A stretch of 61,142 bases of DNA from Betaproteobacteria bacterium (GCA_013289985.1 JABCYW010000021.1:1-61142); one strand, 5' to 3'; positions 8,899-17,525 are shown, counted from the stretch's first letter. Made by a program: numbers and translations. The notes: generated by a model not told the origin, from the letters alone.

Positions 8899-9180
8899 AT
8901 GACATCCAGGAACCTGCTCCGCACCGCTCTGGTCTCCGCTGCCCTTGCCTGCAGCACCATGGCCTTCGCCGACACGAAGGCCGCCGCCCCGGCCAAGGCC
9001 ACCGGCACGCACCAGACCCATCACTGCAAGCAGTCCGACGGCAGCATGGACATGGGCAAGACCAAGAAGGCATGCCTGGCCGACAAGGGAACCTGGCTCA
9101 AGGACGCCCAGGCTGGCGCCGCGGCCTCCGCGCCGGCGCCGGCGCCTGCGCCGGCTGCTTCCGCGGCGCCCAAGAAGTAA
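8899..9180 (+). CDS. Small secreted protein with two cysteines and Ala/Pro-rich tail
   Basis: A 93-residue protein with a clear signal peptide (LLRTALVSAALACSTMAFA, residues 5-23), a short core HHCKQSDGSMDMGKTKKACL with two cysteines that could form a disulfide, and a low-complexity Ala/Pro C-terminus. A good ribosome-binding site (AAAGGA) lies 9 bp before the ATG at 8899. Probably periplasmic. I do not recognise a function. It sits between the AraC gene and a lipase in the same direction, with no coupling evident. Confidence 0.65.
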   Translation: MTSRNLLRTALVSAALACSTMAFADTKAAAPAKATGTHQTHHCKQSDGSMDMGKTKKACLADKGTWLKDAQAGAAASAPAPAPAPAASAAPKK

Positions 9181-9262
9181 GTCGGCTCACCCCAAGGACC
9201 GGCAGTCGACGTTGGCTGCCGGGTTCGAGTTCGCACCCGCTCCAGGAAGGACTTTCATTGCC

Positions 9263-10039
9263 ATGGCACGAATCGTCCTCGCACACGGAATCCTCGGGTT
9301 CGGCTCGGTGTTGCCGCTGCAGCCACTGAACTATTTCAACGGCGTTCGCGACCTGTATGTGTCGATGGGCCACGACGTCATCTGTCCGACAGTCGCGGCG
9401 CTTGGCTCCATTGCCGCGAGATCGGCCGAGCTGCAACGGCAAGTGCTGGCCCGGTGGGCCGATGACGGCGTTCCGATCCATCTCCTGGCCCACAGCATGG
9501 GCGGCCTCGATTGTCGGCACATGTTGCAAGGCAACGCCGCGCTCGCGAGAAGAGTACGGCGGCTCATCACCATTGCGACACCCCATTTCGGAAGCCCTGT
9601 CGCCGACGCCGTCCTTCATCCGGTGTTCCCCGGCCTTCCCCTGCTGGCGCCGGCTCTTTCCGGACTCTTCGCCAACGATGCGGGTGCGCTCCTGGACTTG
9701 CAGACCCGCCTGACACTTCAGGACGCAGCCGTCCAGGGCGTCGACTATCTGTGCGTGGGATGTGACGCGGCCACGACCCATCCGAAGTCACTCGTCTTCA
9801 CGCTCACGGCAGCGCTTGGTGGCTTCGCTTCGCAGCCGAACGATGGCGTGGTCGGACTGGCTTCCGCCTCAAGCTCCAATGCCACCGCGACTCTCTTCCA
9901 GACGTGGCCGGTCGACCACGGCGGAGCAATCGGCTGGCCCTCGGGCGGGCTGGTCAATCAGGCCGGGCTTGCCGCGATCCAGCCGCCGGCGGATCACCTT
10001 GCCCGCTACACGCAACTCCTGGATGCTCTCCTGGCTTGA
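9263..10039 (+). CDS. Triacylglycerol lipase/esterase, alpha/beta hydrolase (family I.2-like)
   Basis: A 258-residue alpha/beta hydrolase. IVLAHGILGFG gives the oxyanion-hole strand, LLAHSMGGLDCRHM the nucleophile elbow (Ser78), TIATPHFGSPVAD the following strand, NDGVVGLAS the probable acid (Asp194) and VDHGGAIG the probable base (His219), in the order of Burkholderia/Pseudomonas family I lipases. There is no signal peptide and it is shorter than the secreted family I.2 lipases (about 320 residues), so it may act inside the cell or periplasm. AGGAAGG at 9244-9250 is a candidate ribosome-binding site for ATG 9263. Substrate chain length is unknown. Confidence 0.75.
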   Translation: MARIVLAHGILGFGSVLPLQPLNYFNGVRDLYVSMGHDVICPTVAALGSIAARSAELQRQVLARWADDGVPIHLLAHSMGGLDCRHMLQGNAALARRVRRLITIATPHFGSPVADAVLHPVFPGLPLLAPALSGLFANDAGALLDLQTRLTLQDAAVQGVDYLCVGCDAATTHPKSLVFTLTAALGGFASQPNDGVVGLASASSSNATATLFQTWPVDHGGAIGWPSGGLVNQAGLAAIQPPADHLARYTQLLDALLA

Positions 10040-10101
10040 CAGGGTTCTCGGGAAGGTCTGACCGGCTCCCTTCGCGCGCAGGCGGTGCCACGCAGGCGGT
10101 G

Positions 10102-10178
10102 CCAGGTCTTGCCTGTCAACCCAGGAGGCCGCCGCCGCATGTTGAAGCGCGCCCTCTTGCCAGGCAAGACCTGACCCC
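10102..10178. repeat. REP-like hairpin element
   Basis: GGTCTTGCCTG at 10105-10115 pairs perfectly with CAGGCAAGACC at 10161-10171. Read on the minus strand the outer edge is GGGGTCAGGTCTTGCCT, resembling the GGGGTCAGGCATTGCCT edge of the REP elements around the RAYT gene at 40.7 kb. The loop differs, so it is a related rather than identical element. It lies between the lipase gene and the SRPBCC gene. Confidence 0.6.
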
Positions 10179-10313
10179 AGCTTGCGATCGGACCCTGCAA
10201 TCGCGCCAAGCTTGTTACTCACGCTTCGCGGGCCATGTCGCCAACATGAACTCCGACGACGCGCCATTCCCAGCCGTCGCGCAAGACGTTCAACGTATTG
10301 ATCGGAGTTCGAC

Positions 10314-10772
10314 ATGACAGATATCGTTCATCGCATCGGCATCAAGGCGCCTGTTGCCAAGGTCTACACCGCGCTATCGACCATCGAGGGCCTGGCAGGC
10401 TGGTGGACGGAACAGACGACAGGCGCCTCGAAGGTCGGCGACGTCGCCTCGTTTCGTTTCCACCTGGAGACGGGAGAGTTGCTTGGCGGCTTCGACATGG
10501 ATGTGATGGAACTGTCCCCGAGCGACAAGGTGCGCTGGCGGGTCAAGGACGGGCCGGCCGAATGGGTCGGCACCGACATCGAGTTCAGCCTCTCCCGCCA
10601 GGACGACTTCACCGTCGTGATGTTCAGCCACCGCGGCTGGCGCGAGGAGGTGGAGTTCACCGCGCACTGCAGTACCAAGTGGGCAACGTTCCTGCTCAGC
10701 CTGCGCGACCTGGTCGAGACGGGCAAGGGACGTCCCGCGCCTGGCGACCTGCGGATCGGCAACTGGCACTGA
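10314..10772 (+). CDS. SRPBCC (START/AHSA1-like) domain protein
   Basis: A 152-residue single-domain protein of the SRPBCC helix-grip fold. The opening segment IVHRIGIKAPVAKVYTALSTIEGLAGWWT is the classic AHSA1 N-terminus, followed by strands with VRWRVKDGPAEWVGTDIEF and a C-terminal helix around TKWATFLLSLRDLVETGKG. Such proteins bind hydrophobic ligands or assist Hsp90-type chaperones. No ligand can be predicted. The gene is preceded by the REP-like element and has no obvious operon partner; the GAF gene starts 133 bp further on. Confidence 0.75.
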   Translation: MTDIVHRIGIKAPVAKVYTALSTIEGLAGWWTEQTTGASKVGDVASFRFHLETGELLGGFDMDVMELSPSDKVRWRVKDGPAEWVGTDIEFSLSRQDDFTVVMFSHRGWREEVEFTAHCSTKWATFLLSLRDLVETGKGRPAPGDLRIGNWH

Positions 10773-10905
10773 GGCGCGTTGCACCATCGGTTGGCACTGG
10801 CCGGGCTTGCAGACGCCGAGTCCCGCGGCCTGCGGCGATGTGCCGGCGCCGATTTCGCGACTTGCGCCGCGAGGCTTGCACGAAGCTGGATAGCGCGGTT
10901 GGCCG

Positions 10906-11463
10906 TTGAGCGAAAATCCGGGCATTCCCACTGGTGCCCGCGTGAAGCAAACGCTCAATTTTCACCACCTGATGCGCGACCACTCGCTGGCCGTCGACCT
11001 CGGGCGCATGACCGAGGTCGATGCCGCGACCGCGGTCGCCCGCGCCATCCAGCAGACGCTGGCCTGCGCGCGCGTGAACTTCTGGAACGTGTCCGGCACC
11101 GTCGGCCAGCGCCAGATGCGCCGCGTCACGGGCTACGACGGGCGCGCCGGGCGCGTGCTGTCCGAGCCGCTGGTGCTGCAGGAGACCACCGGCGAGTTCT
11201 TCAAGCGGCTGTACGACAGCGGTTGCTATGTCTGCCCGGACACGGCCAGCGATCCGCTGCTGCGCGAGATCTTCCGCACCTACCTGCAGCCCACCCAGGG
11301 GCTGACGATGATCGTGGCCGCGTTCTACGTCGACGAGCGCGTGTGGGGCATGATCTCCTGCGTGCACGACGCGGCGCGCCGCTGGACGGGCGCGGAGATC
11401 ACGGCGCTGCGCAAGTGCGCTTCGGAGTTGTCGCGCCGGCGCGCGCGGATGCTGGATTGCTGA
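10906..11463 (+). CDS. GAF-domain sensor protein
   Basis: About 185 residues forming one GAF domain: TEVDAATAVARAIQQTLACARVNFW, the DSGCYVCPDTASDPLLREIF loop and MIVAAFYVDERVWGMISCVHDAARRWTGAE are characteristic. GAF domains bind small ligands, tetrapyrroles or nucleotides; there is no output domain, so it would act by protein-protein contact or be one half of a two-protein sensor. The start used is TTG 10906; GTG at 10942 or the ATG at 10972 are alternatives. It is followed 43 bp later by a MarR-type gene, possibly a sensor-regulator pair. Two cysteines in the CYVC segment could make it redox-sensitive (inference). Confidence 0.65.
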   Translation: MSENPGIPTGARVKQTLNFHHLMRDHSLAVDLGRMTEVDAATAVARAIQQTLACARVNFWNVSGTVGQRQMRRVTGYDGRAGRVLSEPLVLQETTGEFFKRLYDSGCYVCPDTASDPLLREIFRTYLQPTQGLTMIVAAFYVDERVWGMISCVHDAARRWTGAEITALRKCASELSRRRARMLDC

Positions 11464-11506
11464 AATTGCGTCGGCATCGATCAGGTCAAATCGCCAGTTC
11501 GATCCC

Positions 11507-11896
11507 GTGACGCGCCATCACGGCCTTCAGCTGACTCATGTCAAGGTGCTGCGCTTTCCCCCACCCGAGAATGAGCGGCCCGTCGACCTGGCGCAACGCG
11601 CCGGCATGACGAAGCAGGCCATGAACTACCTGCTGGTGCAACTCGAGGAGTTGGGCTACGTGCGCCGCAGCCCAGGCGAAGGATCCGGACGGCGCATTTC
11701 ACTGACCGACAAGGGCCGGAGAGTGGCGCAGATCCAGCGCGCCACGGTGCGGGCCGTCGAACGCGAGTGGGCCAGGAAGATGGGGACGCGGCGCTTCGAG
11801 ACGTTCCAGGCGGTGCTCAAGGAGCTGGCGGATTCCGAAGCCGGAGACGAGGTGTCTGCCAGCAGCGAGACACCACGCCATTGGAAGTCGTGCTGA
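11507..11896 (+). CDS. MarR-family winged-helix regulator, short N-terminus
   Basis: A 129-residue protein with a typical MarR winged helix: VDLAQRAGMTKQAMNYLLVQLEELGYVRRSPGEGSGRRISLTDKGRRVAQ. The C-terminal dimerisation helix (RAVEREWARKMGTRRFETFQAVLKEL) is present, but the first dimerisation helix is short compared with standard MarR proteins of about 150 residues. Start GTG 11507 is the first start in an open frame that extends upstream into the GAF gene; no earlier ATG was seen. Probably a local repressor; target unknown. The 3' end is followed after 142 bp by the convergent NRAMP-like gene. Confidence 0.7.
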   Translation: MTRHHGLQLTHVKVLRFPPPENERPVDLAQRAGMTKQAMNYLLVQLEELGYVRRSPGEGSGRRISLTDKGRRVAQIQRATVRAVEREWARKMGTRRFETFQAVLKELADSEAGDEVSASSETPRHWKSC

Positions 11897-12038
11897 ATCC
11901 AGAGCTCGTGCACCGCCGAGCCGTCCGGGCCGTCGAAATTGCCGACGCCTTGCGCATCGACGGCCGCATGGGCCGCAAGCGCGCGACGCAAGCCGGCGAC
12001 AAACCGAAGGGCGACGAACGAATGGGTCATCGTCCGCG

Positions 12039-13292
12039 TCAGAACATCGTCACGAACATCGCCAGTGTGGCGGCGGCCATGGCGGCCGTCGCCAGCCACC
12101 CCAGCACGCGCCAGATGGTGGGCAACTTGAGGTCCCCGACGATCTTCGTATGCGACGCAGCGATCATCACGGCAATCATGATCGGAACGGAGATCACCGC
12201 ATTGACGACAGCCGACCAGTACAACGCCTTGATGGGGTTCAGGCCGGAAGCGCTGATGCCCAGGCCGATGATCATCGCGACGGCCAGGATCGCGTAGAAG
12301 GTCTTCGCGCCGGAAGGCGGCTGGTCCAGGCCCTTCCTCACTTGCAGCAGGCTGGCGACGGCATAGGCGGCCGAACCCGCAAGAACAGGAAGTGCCAGCA
12401 GGCCGGTTCCGATCACGCCGAGCCCGAATAGCTGGAAGGCGAATTTGCCGGCGATCGGCTCGAGCGCCTGCGCGGCCTGCGAGGTCGTCTCGATGTGCAC
12501 GATGCCTTTCGCGTGAAGCGTCGCAGCGGTGGCGACGATCATGAAGAACGCGATGAAGTTCGAGAATCCCATCCCGACGGCTGTATCGACCCGCATGCGC
12601 CGCAGGTTGCGCTTCGCCTGTTCGGGAGCAATGCGCAAGGGCTTGTCTGCACTGACGCGCTTGATTTCTTCCACCTCTTGCGCGGCCTGCCAGAAAAACA
12701 GGTACGGGCTGATGGTCGTGCCCAGGATGGCGACGATGGTCGTCGCGTAGTCCTTTTCCCAGTGAAATGTTGGCACGACGGTCGAGCGAGCTGCCTCGAG
12801 CCAGTTCACATGCGCAGCAAAGCCCACGCCGACATACGCCAACAGGGAGAGCGTCAGCCACTTCAAGACCTTCACGTAGCGGCCGTAGGGCAGAAAGACC
12901 TGCAGCGCGAGCGAGACCAGGCCCAGCCCGATCGCATAGGCACCCTTCGGGCCACCCAGGATCATTGCCGCCGAATCTCCCATGGCATTGATGTCGGCAC
13001 CAAGATTGATGACATTCGCGACCACCAGAAGCCCGACAAGACCCAGTACCAGCCATCGCGGGCAAAACCGCGAGAAGTTCTCGGTCAGACCCTTGCCGGT
13101 GATGCGCCCGATGCGGGCGCTTGCCAATTGAATGCCCACCATCAGAGGGTAGGTGACGAGCACCGTCCAGGCGACGTCGTAGCCGTACTGGGCACCCCCT
13201 TGCGAATACGTCGCAATGCCGCTGGGATCGTCATCGGCAGCGCCGGTAATCAGACCGGGGCCGAGCTTCCTCCACCAAGCGTCGTCGCTCAC
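12039..13292 (-). CDS. NRAMP-family divalent metal transporter, divergent DPSG subgroup
   Basis: A 417-residue inner-membrane protein with about 11 hydrophobic segments. The first contains GPGLITGAADDDPSGIATYSQGGAQYG, the position of the canonical DPGN metal-binding motif, here DPSG. The sixth segment has LGTTISPYLFFWQA where classical NRAMP proteins have MPHN. The fold is therefore NRAMP, but two metal-coordinating motifs differ from Mn/Fe transporters, so specificity may differ (NRAMP-related transporters of Mg or Al are known). Start GTG 13292 was chosen because it begins just before the conserved core and overlaps the stop of an upstream ORF (GTGA). With the VIT-like gene at 19 kb it is the second metal transporter in the region. 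Confidence 0.8.
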   Translation of the reverse strand: MSDDAWWRKLGPGLITGAADDDPSGIATYSQGGAQYGYDVAWTVLVTYPLMVGIQLASARIGRITGKGLTENFSRFCPRWLVLGLVGLLVVANVINLGADINAMGDSAAMILGGPKGAYAIGLGLVSLALQVFLPYGRYVKVLKWLTLSLLAYVGVGFAAHVNWLEAARSTVVPTFHWEKDYATTIVAILGTTISPYLFFWQAAQEVEEIKRVSADKPLRIAPEQAKRNLRRMRVDTAVGMGFSNFIAFFMIVATAATLHAKGIVHIETTSQAAQALEPIAGKFAFQLFGLGVIGTGLLALPVLAGSAAYAVASLLQVRKGLDQPPSGAKTFYAILAVAMIIGLGISASGLNPIKALYWSAVVNAVISVPIMIAVMIAASHTKIVGDLKLPTIWRVLGWLATAAMAAATLAMFVTMF

Positions 13293-13621
13293 CGCGACAC
13301 ACTCGGCAAGAAGCCACGGGCCTTGCCGTCCTCCATCGTCGTGCCGTGAATCATTCCAGGCCTCCTGAGAGCGCCGAGCACGCCGTGAACGTTCAGCATG
13401 AGGTGCTTCGCCTCGCCGCACTGCACGGCAACCGTTGTTCCCGCGGACATCCCCGTCCAATTCAGAGCAAGCGGATGACGCGGCTCGACGATGCGAGCCG
13501 CAGCGGCCGCGCACGACTTGAATCCAGCTGTGACGCAGCCGACCGGCTCCGCCGTTTGCCCACTGTTTGATTCCGGTGATTTCGGCACACCTGTGGCCGA
13601 TCTCTCCGACACACATCGCAA
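13289..13621 (-). CDS. Hypothetical ORF overlapping the NRAMP start
   Basis: An open frame of 110 codons whose stop overlaps the NRAMP GTG start by 4 bp, the arrangement of a translationally coupled pair. I recognise no family; the N-terminal half is low in hydrophobic structure, and an internal ATG (beginning MSAGTTVAVQC) would give 54 residues. It lies opposite the start of the small plus-strand gene at 13633 only at its far end. The overlap is suggestive but the composition is not strongly protein-like. It could instead be the 5' leader of the transporter mRNA. Confidence 0.3.
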   Translation of the reverse strand: MRCVSERSATGVPKSPESNSGQTAEPVGCVTAGFKSCAAAAARIVEPRHPLALNWTGMSAGTTVAVQCGEAKHLMLNVHGVLGALRRPGMIHGTTMEDGKARGFLPSVSR

Positions 13622-13632
13622 GGACTTTCCAA

Positions 13633-13878
13633 ATGAGCGATCAGGCGCCCGTGAAGATGCAAGGCACGTTGATGAACGCTGTCTACAGCCCCACGGGAGG
13701 CATCGAGGGCCTGCTGCTCGAGACCAACGGTGTCGTGATGCAACTGGCTTTCGCGCACGGCGACGAGGCTTCGGTCGCTCCAGCAGCCCCTACGCGTCGA
13801 CGTGCAAAGACGAGGGTTTGGAATCGTTGGCCGCCCAGGAGCGAGCAGCCCATCCGGGCGCTCGCTCTGTGCGACTGA
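13633..13878 (+). CDS. Small conserved-type protein, possibly with altered C-terminus
   Basis: An 81-residue ORF starting MSDQAPVKMQGTLMNAVYSPTGGIEGLLLETNGVVMQLAF. The first 45 residues look like a compact beta-rich domain seen in small Burkholderiales proteins of the pattern 'M-G-x-L-x-x-x-x-Y-S-P-x-G-x-I-E-G-L-L-L'. The last 30 residues (TRRRAKTRVWNRW...) are Arg/Pro-rich and look like a different frame, so the gene may have suffered a frameshift near 13785. Function unknown. It precedes the KaiC-linked genes by about 50 bp. Confidence 0.5.
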   Translation: MSDQAPVKMQGTLMNAVYSPTGGIEGLLLETNGVVMQLAFAHGDEASVAPAAPTRRRAKTRVWNRWPPRSEQPIRALALCD

Positions 13879-13929
13879 AAGGGTTTACCATTGCCTCATC
13901 AGCGAACGCGGCAGGCCAGCGAGCGGGCA

Positions 13930-14355
13930 ATGCAGGGTGAAGGACATCCGACCGAGAAGACCCGTTCGCCGATCTTGGAGGACGGCGAAAGTGCGCGTGG
14001 AATCGCCCAGCGCACCAATACGACCTGGCGTCACTTCGACACCGTCCTTTCGCCGATCATCGGGCATGGCGGCGTCGCAGCGCTCTATCGCCGCAGCCTC
14101 TTCCTGGTTCGCGCCGACCATCCCTGGTTGCCCGGAGCGCACGACGGAGCACTCGACCCTGTCGAGTTTGCAGAGTTGGAGTCGGCCATTGGTGGGCAAA
14201 CTGCCCACGACGCGAAGGTCGCATCCGAGGCCCTGGTGAACAGCTTTCGGGAGCTGCTGAGCGACTTGATCGGCCCTGCGCTCACGGAACGCCTGCTACG
14301 ACCGGTACCTCCTCTCACTTCGCACGGCGACGCTGTGCAGGACACCCGACCATGA
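13930..14355 (+). CDS. KaiC-coupled protein of unknown function
   Basis: A 141-residue soluble protein (RSPILEDGESARGIAQRTN..., TWRHFDTVLSPIIGHGGVAALYRRSLFLV..., SFRELLSDLIGPALTERLL). It is mostly helical in appearance with no signal peptide or membrane segment. Its stop codon overlaps the start of the KaiC-like gene (ATGA), so the two are translationally coupled and probably act together. ATG 13930 is chosen; TTG 13891 would add 13 residues. I do not recognise the family. The context (KaiC ATPase, GGDEF-kinase fusion, receiver) suggests a regulatory partner or phosphotransfer/adapter protein, which is inference. Confidence 0.65.
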   Translation: MQGEGHPTEKTRSPILEDGESARGIAQRTNTTWRHFDTVLSPIIGHGGVAALYRRSLFLVRADHPWLPGAHDGALDPVEFAELESAIGGQTAHDAKVASEALVNSFRELLSDLIGPALTERLLRPVPPLTSHGDAVQDTRP

Positions 14356-15869
14356 CCTCCGGAAAAGCAACGATCAATCGATTGAAGACCGGCGTACCTG
14401 GTTTCGACGAGGTGCTAGGCGGTGGACTGCCCGAGTTCTCGTTCAACGTCATTGCGGGCTCGCCGGGTTGCGGCAAGACAACCTTGGCACACCAGATGAT
14501 GTTCGCGCTGGCCACGCCCGAGCGACCAGCGCTGTACTTCACGGTGCTGGGAGAGCCTCCGCTGAAGATGCTGCGCTACCAGCAGCAATTTGACTTCTTC
14601 GACAGCCAGAAGATCGGCGGCTCGATTCACTTCGTCAACCTCGGCGAGGAGATGGCCGAAGGTGACTTGAAGAAGGTCCTGGATCGCATCGCTGCCGAGG
14701 TTCAGGCGCACAGTCCAGGACTGGTTTTCGTCGACTCGTTCCGCTCCGTGGTGCTGGCCAGCCAATCCATCAATCAGGCCTTCATCAGCCTGCAGGAATT
14801 TGTGCAAAAGCTGGGCATGCTGATGACCAGCTGGCAAGCCACGACATTTCTGATCGGCGAGTACTTCAGCGAAAGCGATCCGAATCCCGTGTTCACGGTC
14901 GCTGATGGGCTGATCTGGATGCGCCAGAGCGTCCAACGCAATTCCGTTGTCCGCAAGATGGAAGTCATGAAGGTACGCGGGCAGCCCACCTTGGCGGGAT
15001 TGCACACATTTCGCCTCAGCTCCACTGGAGTTCAAGTGTTTCCGCCAGCGCTGTCGCCAAGCGAAGTCGACTCTGGCGGTTTGGCCGCTGTCGATGACCG
15101 TTTGGCGATGGGGGTGCCAGGCCTGGACGAGATGATGGGCGGTGGACTGCCGCGCGGCTACTCGATCTTGATCGCCGGTCCGTCCGGCTCGGGAAAGAGC
15201 GTCCTCGCGGCGGCATTTCTTACCGAGGGAGCGCGCCGCGGTGAAACCGGCGTGATCGCTGCCTTCGAGCAGCGACCGACGCGGTCGCGTGGGCCGCACC
15301 TGGTGGAACTCGTCGCCAGCGGTCGCATCGGCGTCGTCGATTCTCGCGCTTCGTTCCTGTCGGTCGACGAGGTCGCGGCCCAGCTCATCGCCGAGGTGCA
15401 TCGCTTGAAGGCGACGCGCGTGGTGATCGACTCTCTGTCAGGCTTCGAGTTGGCCCTGGCGCCGACGTTTCGCGAAGACTATCGGGAATCGCTTTCGCGC
15501 ATGGTCATGGCACTGACGAGCACCGGCGCGACAGTGCTGATGACCTCCGAGCTCGAGGATCGCTACAACGACCTGCGTTTCAGTCCCTATGGGACGGCCT
15601 TCCTGACCGACGCGATCATCGTGCAACGCTACATCGAGGTCGACAGTCGTCTGAAGCGGGTGATGGCGGTCGTGAAGGTACGCGCCAGTGCCCACTCGGA
15701 TGAATTGCGGTTGTTCCACATCGATGACAACGGTATTCGGATCGGTTCGACGCTGGACGATTTTGAAGGGCTGCTGGGCGGCCGCCCGACGCGTCGGCTG
15801 GGAACCGGTACGGCGCCTGCTCAGCCGGCCGGTGACATTGTCGATTCCATCGGTGCCGGCGATGGCTGA
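14352..15869 (+). CDS. KaiC-like double-RecA ATPase
   Basis: A 505-residue protein with two tandem KaiC/RecA domains, close to the length of cyanobacterial KaiC (about 519). Domain 1: GVPGFDEVLGGGLPE, Walker A GSPGCGKTT (residues 36-44), Walker B LVFVDSF. Domain 2: GVPGLDEMMGGGLPRGYS, Walker A GPSGSGKSV (about 276-284), Walker B RVVIDSLSGFELAL. KaiC homologues outside cyanobacteria are ATPases with autokinase activity used in stress or signalling control, usually without KaiA. Here it is coupled to the unknown protein before it and followed 24 bp later by the GGDEF-histidine kinase gene and then a receiver, so it is probably part of a signalling module. There is no kaiB in the window. Confidence 0.85.
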   Translation: MTSGKATINRLKTGVPGFDEVLGGGLPEFSFNVIAGSPGCGKTTLAHQMMFALATPERPALYFTVLGEPPLKMLRYQQQFDFFDSQKIGGSIHFVNLGEEMAEGDLKKVLDRIAAEVQAHSPGLVFVDSFRSVVLASQSINQAFISLQEFVQKLGMLMTSWQATTFLIGEYFSESDPNPVFTVADGLIWMRQSVQRNSVVRKMEVMKVRGQPTLAGLHTFRLSSTGVQVFPPALSPSEVDSGGLAAVDDRLAMGVPGLDEMMGGGLPRGYSILIAGPSGSGKSVLAAAFLTEGARRGETGVIAAFEQRPTRSRGPHLVELVASGRIGVVDSRASFLSVDEVAAQLIAEVHRLKATRVVIDSLSGFELALAPTFREDYRESLSRMVMALTSTGATVLMTSELEDRYNDLRFSPYGTAFLTDAIIVQRYIEVDSRLKRVMAVVKVRASAHSDELRLFHIDDNGIRIGSTLDDFEGLLGGRPTRRLGTGTAPAQPAGDIVDSIGAGDG

Positions 15870-15893
15870 TCGGCCTTTCGCGCAGGCATCGCC

Positions 15894-17525
15894 ATGAGCG
15901 ATCCCCCCATGGACGTGACGGTAGCCGGCGCCGAGCGGCGGCTGGCCGATCTCAATGCGCAGGCGAACAGCGTGCGCGCAGAGCTCGCGGACCTTCAGCG
16001 CGATCTGGCGCAGGCGAGAGAAGAGTTCAGTTCGACTCAGGCAGCGCAGTTGCTGGAGGCCAACGAACAATTGGTGGTTTCGGCGTTGCATGCGCGCACC
16101 CTCGCCGACAGCGCACTCGCCGACCTGGTCGCCATGGCGCACACCAGTCAATACGACGAGCTGACAGAGACACCGAATCGGACACTGATGCTCGATCGCA
16201 TTCACGGCGCGATCGGGCTCGCCTGCCGGTACCGCAAGCAGGTTGCCGTGCTGTTCGTCGATCTCGACGGCTTCAAGAACATCAACGACACCCTGGGCCA
16301 CGCCGCCGGCGACGCTGTACTGCGTCGGGTCGCGTCTTGCCTGGCAGACAACGTCCGGCAGACCGACACCGTCAGTCGATTTGGGGGCGACGAGTTCCTG
16401 GTGCTGTTGACCGCCGTGACAGAAGCCTCTGACGCCGCGCTCATTGCCGCGAAAATGATCGCTGCGCTCGCGAACGCCGGTGCGGATCGAGGTGTGGCGT
16501 CGAGCCTGTCGGCCAGCATCGGGATTGCGATCTATCCGAACGATGCGGCCACCCCGGATGAGCTGATCCGATGCGCCGACGCGGCGATGTACCAGGCAAA
16601 GAGGCGCGGCCCCGGCCGAATTGCGTTCCATGCCGACATCGATGATCCGACCGAGCGACGCGCCATGCCATCGCTGCGCCCGCAAGTTCAGCCGCCGTCA
16701 GGTTTGAGCCTGCAACAGGCTGCCGACCTGCGCGAAGCCAATCAGCACCTGGTCGTGTCTGCTGTGGCCGCACAGGCGCGCGAAGACAGCACTCAGGTTT
16801 TCCATCGTCGACAGATAAAGTTCCTTGCCATGGTGGCGCACGAATTGCGCGGTCCGCTCATGCCGCTGCGAACGGCTACCGAATTGCTGCCACGTGCCAT
16901 GTCCGACGAACCCTTGATGGGCCGCCTGCAGGTACTGATCCGCCGCCAGATCGGCTATTTGACGAGGCTCGTCGAGGACCTGCTCGACGGGGCGCGCGCC
17001 AGTACCGGAAAATTCAGGCTGGAACGTACGCGGATCGACATGAATGCCATCCTCCGACAGGCGGTGGAGACCTGCGGGCCAGCGATGCAGGGACGCCACC
17101 AGCAGCTCACCATTCGCCTGCTGCCATCCGCGTTTGAAGTTGACGGCGACGGAATGCGTCTGACGCAGATCATGGTCAACTTGCTGGACAACGCTTCCAA
17201 GTACACACCCAACGAAGGCAGGATCACGCTGGAGGCGACCGTGAAAGACGGGCGTTTGTCGATCAGCGTTGCCGACAACGGGATCGGCGTCACTCCCGAC
17301 GCGTTGCCGCGGATATTCGACCTGTTCGAACAGGAGCCGCATGCTCGGGCGTTTCACTCTGGCGGACTTGGCATTGGCCTGTCGATCGTTCGCGAACTCA
17401 CCGAGACACACGGCGGAACGATCGTCGCCAAGAGCCCGGGCAAGGGCCTGGGCAGCGAATTCATCGTGACGCTGCCAGGCGCCTGTGTTGATGAGTCAAA
17501 CGGCAACCCAGATGCCTTCAACTGA
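15894..17525 (+). CDS. GGDEF diguanylate cyclase-histidine kinase fusion
   Basis: A 543-residue cytoplasmic protein with an unusual order. A coiled coil (about 10-80) is followed by a GGDEF domain (about 85-250) with VLFVDLDGFKNINDTLGHAAGD and an intact active-site GGDEF at 164-168. A second short coiled linker leads to a HisKA domain with AHELRGPLMPLR (phospho-His about 316) and a HATPase domain (NLLDNASKYTPNEG, VADNGIGV, GGLGIGLSIVREL). So one polypeptide could both make cyclic di-GMP and autophosphorylate. There is no input domain beyond the coiled coils, so the signal may come from the KaiC-like protein encoded just upstream. LLEANEQLVVSAL and LREANQHLVVSAV near each coiled coil are an internal duplication. 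Confidence 0.85.
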   Translation: MSDPPMDVTVAGAERRLADLNAQANSVRAELADLQRDLAQAREEFSSTQAAQLLEANEQLVVSALHARTLADSALADLVAMAHTSQYDELTETPNRTLMLDRIHGAIGLACRYRKQVAVLFVDLDGFKNINDTLGHAAGDAVLRRVASCLADNVRQTDTVSRFGGDEFLVLLTAVTEASDAALIAAKMIAALANAGADRGVASSLSASIGIAIYPNDAATPDELIRCADAAMYQAKRRGPGRIAFHADIDDPTERRAMPSLRPQVQPPSGLSLQQAADLREANQHLVVSAVAAQAREDSTQVFHRRQIKFLAMVAHELRGPLMPLRTATELLPRAMSDEPLMGRLQVLIRRQIGYLTRLVEDLLDGARASTGKFRLERTRIDMNAILRQAVETCGPAMQGRHQQLTIRLLPSAFEVDGDGMRLTQIMVNLLDNASKYTPNEGRITLEATVKDGRLSISVADNGIGVTPDALPRIFDLFEQEPHARAFHSGGLGIGLSIVRELTETHGGTIVAKSPGKGLGSEFIVTLPGACVDESNGNPDAFN

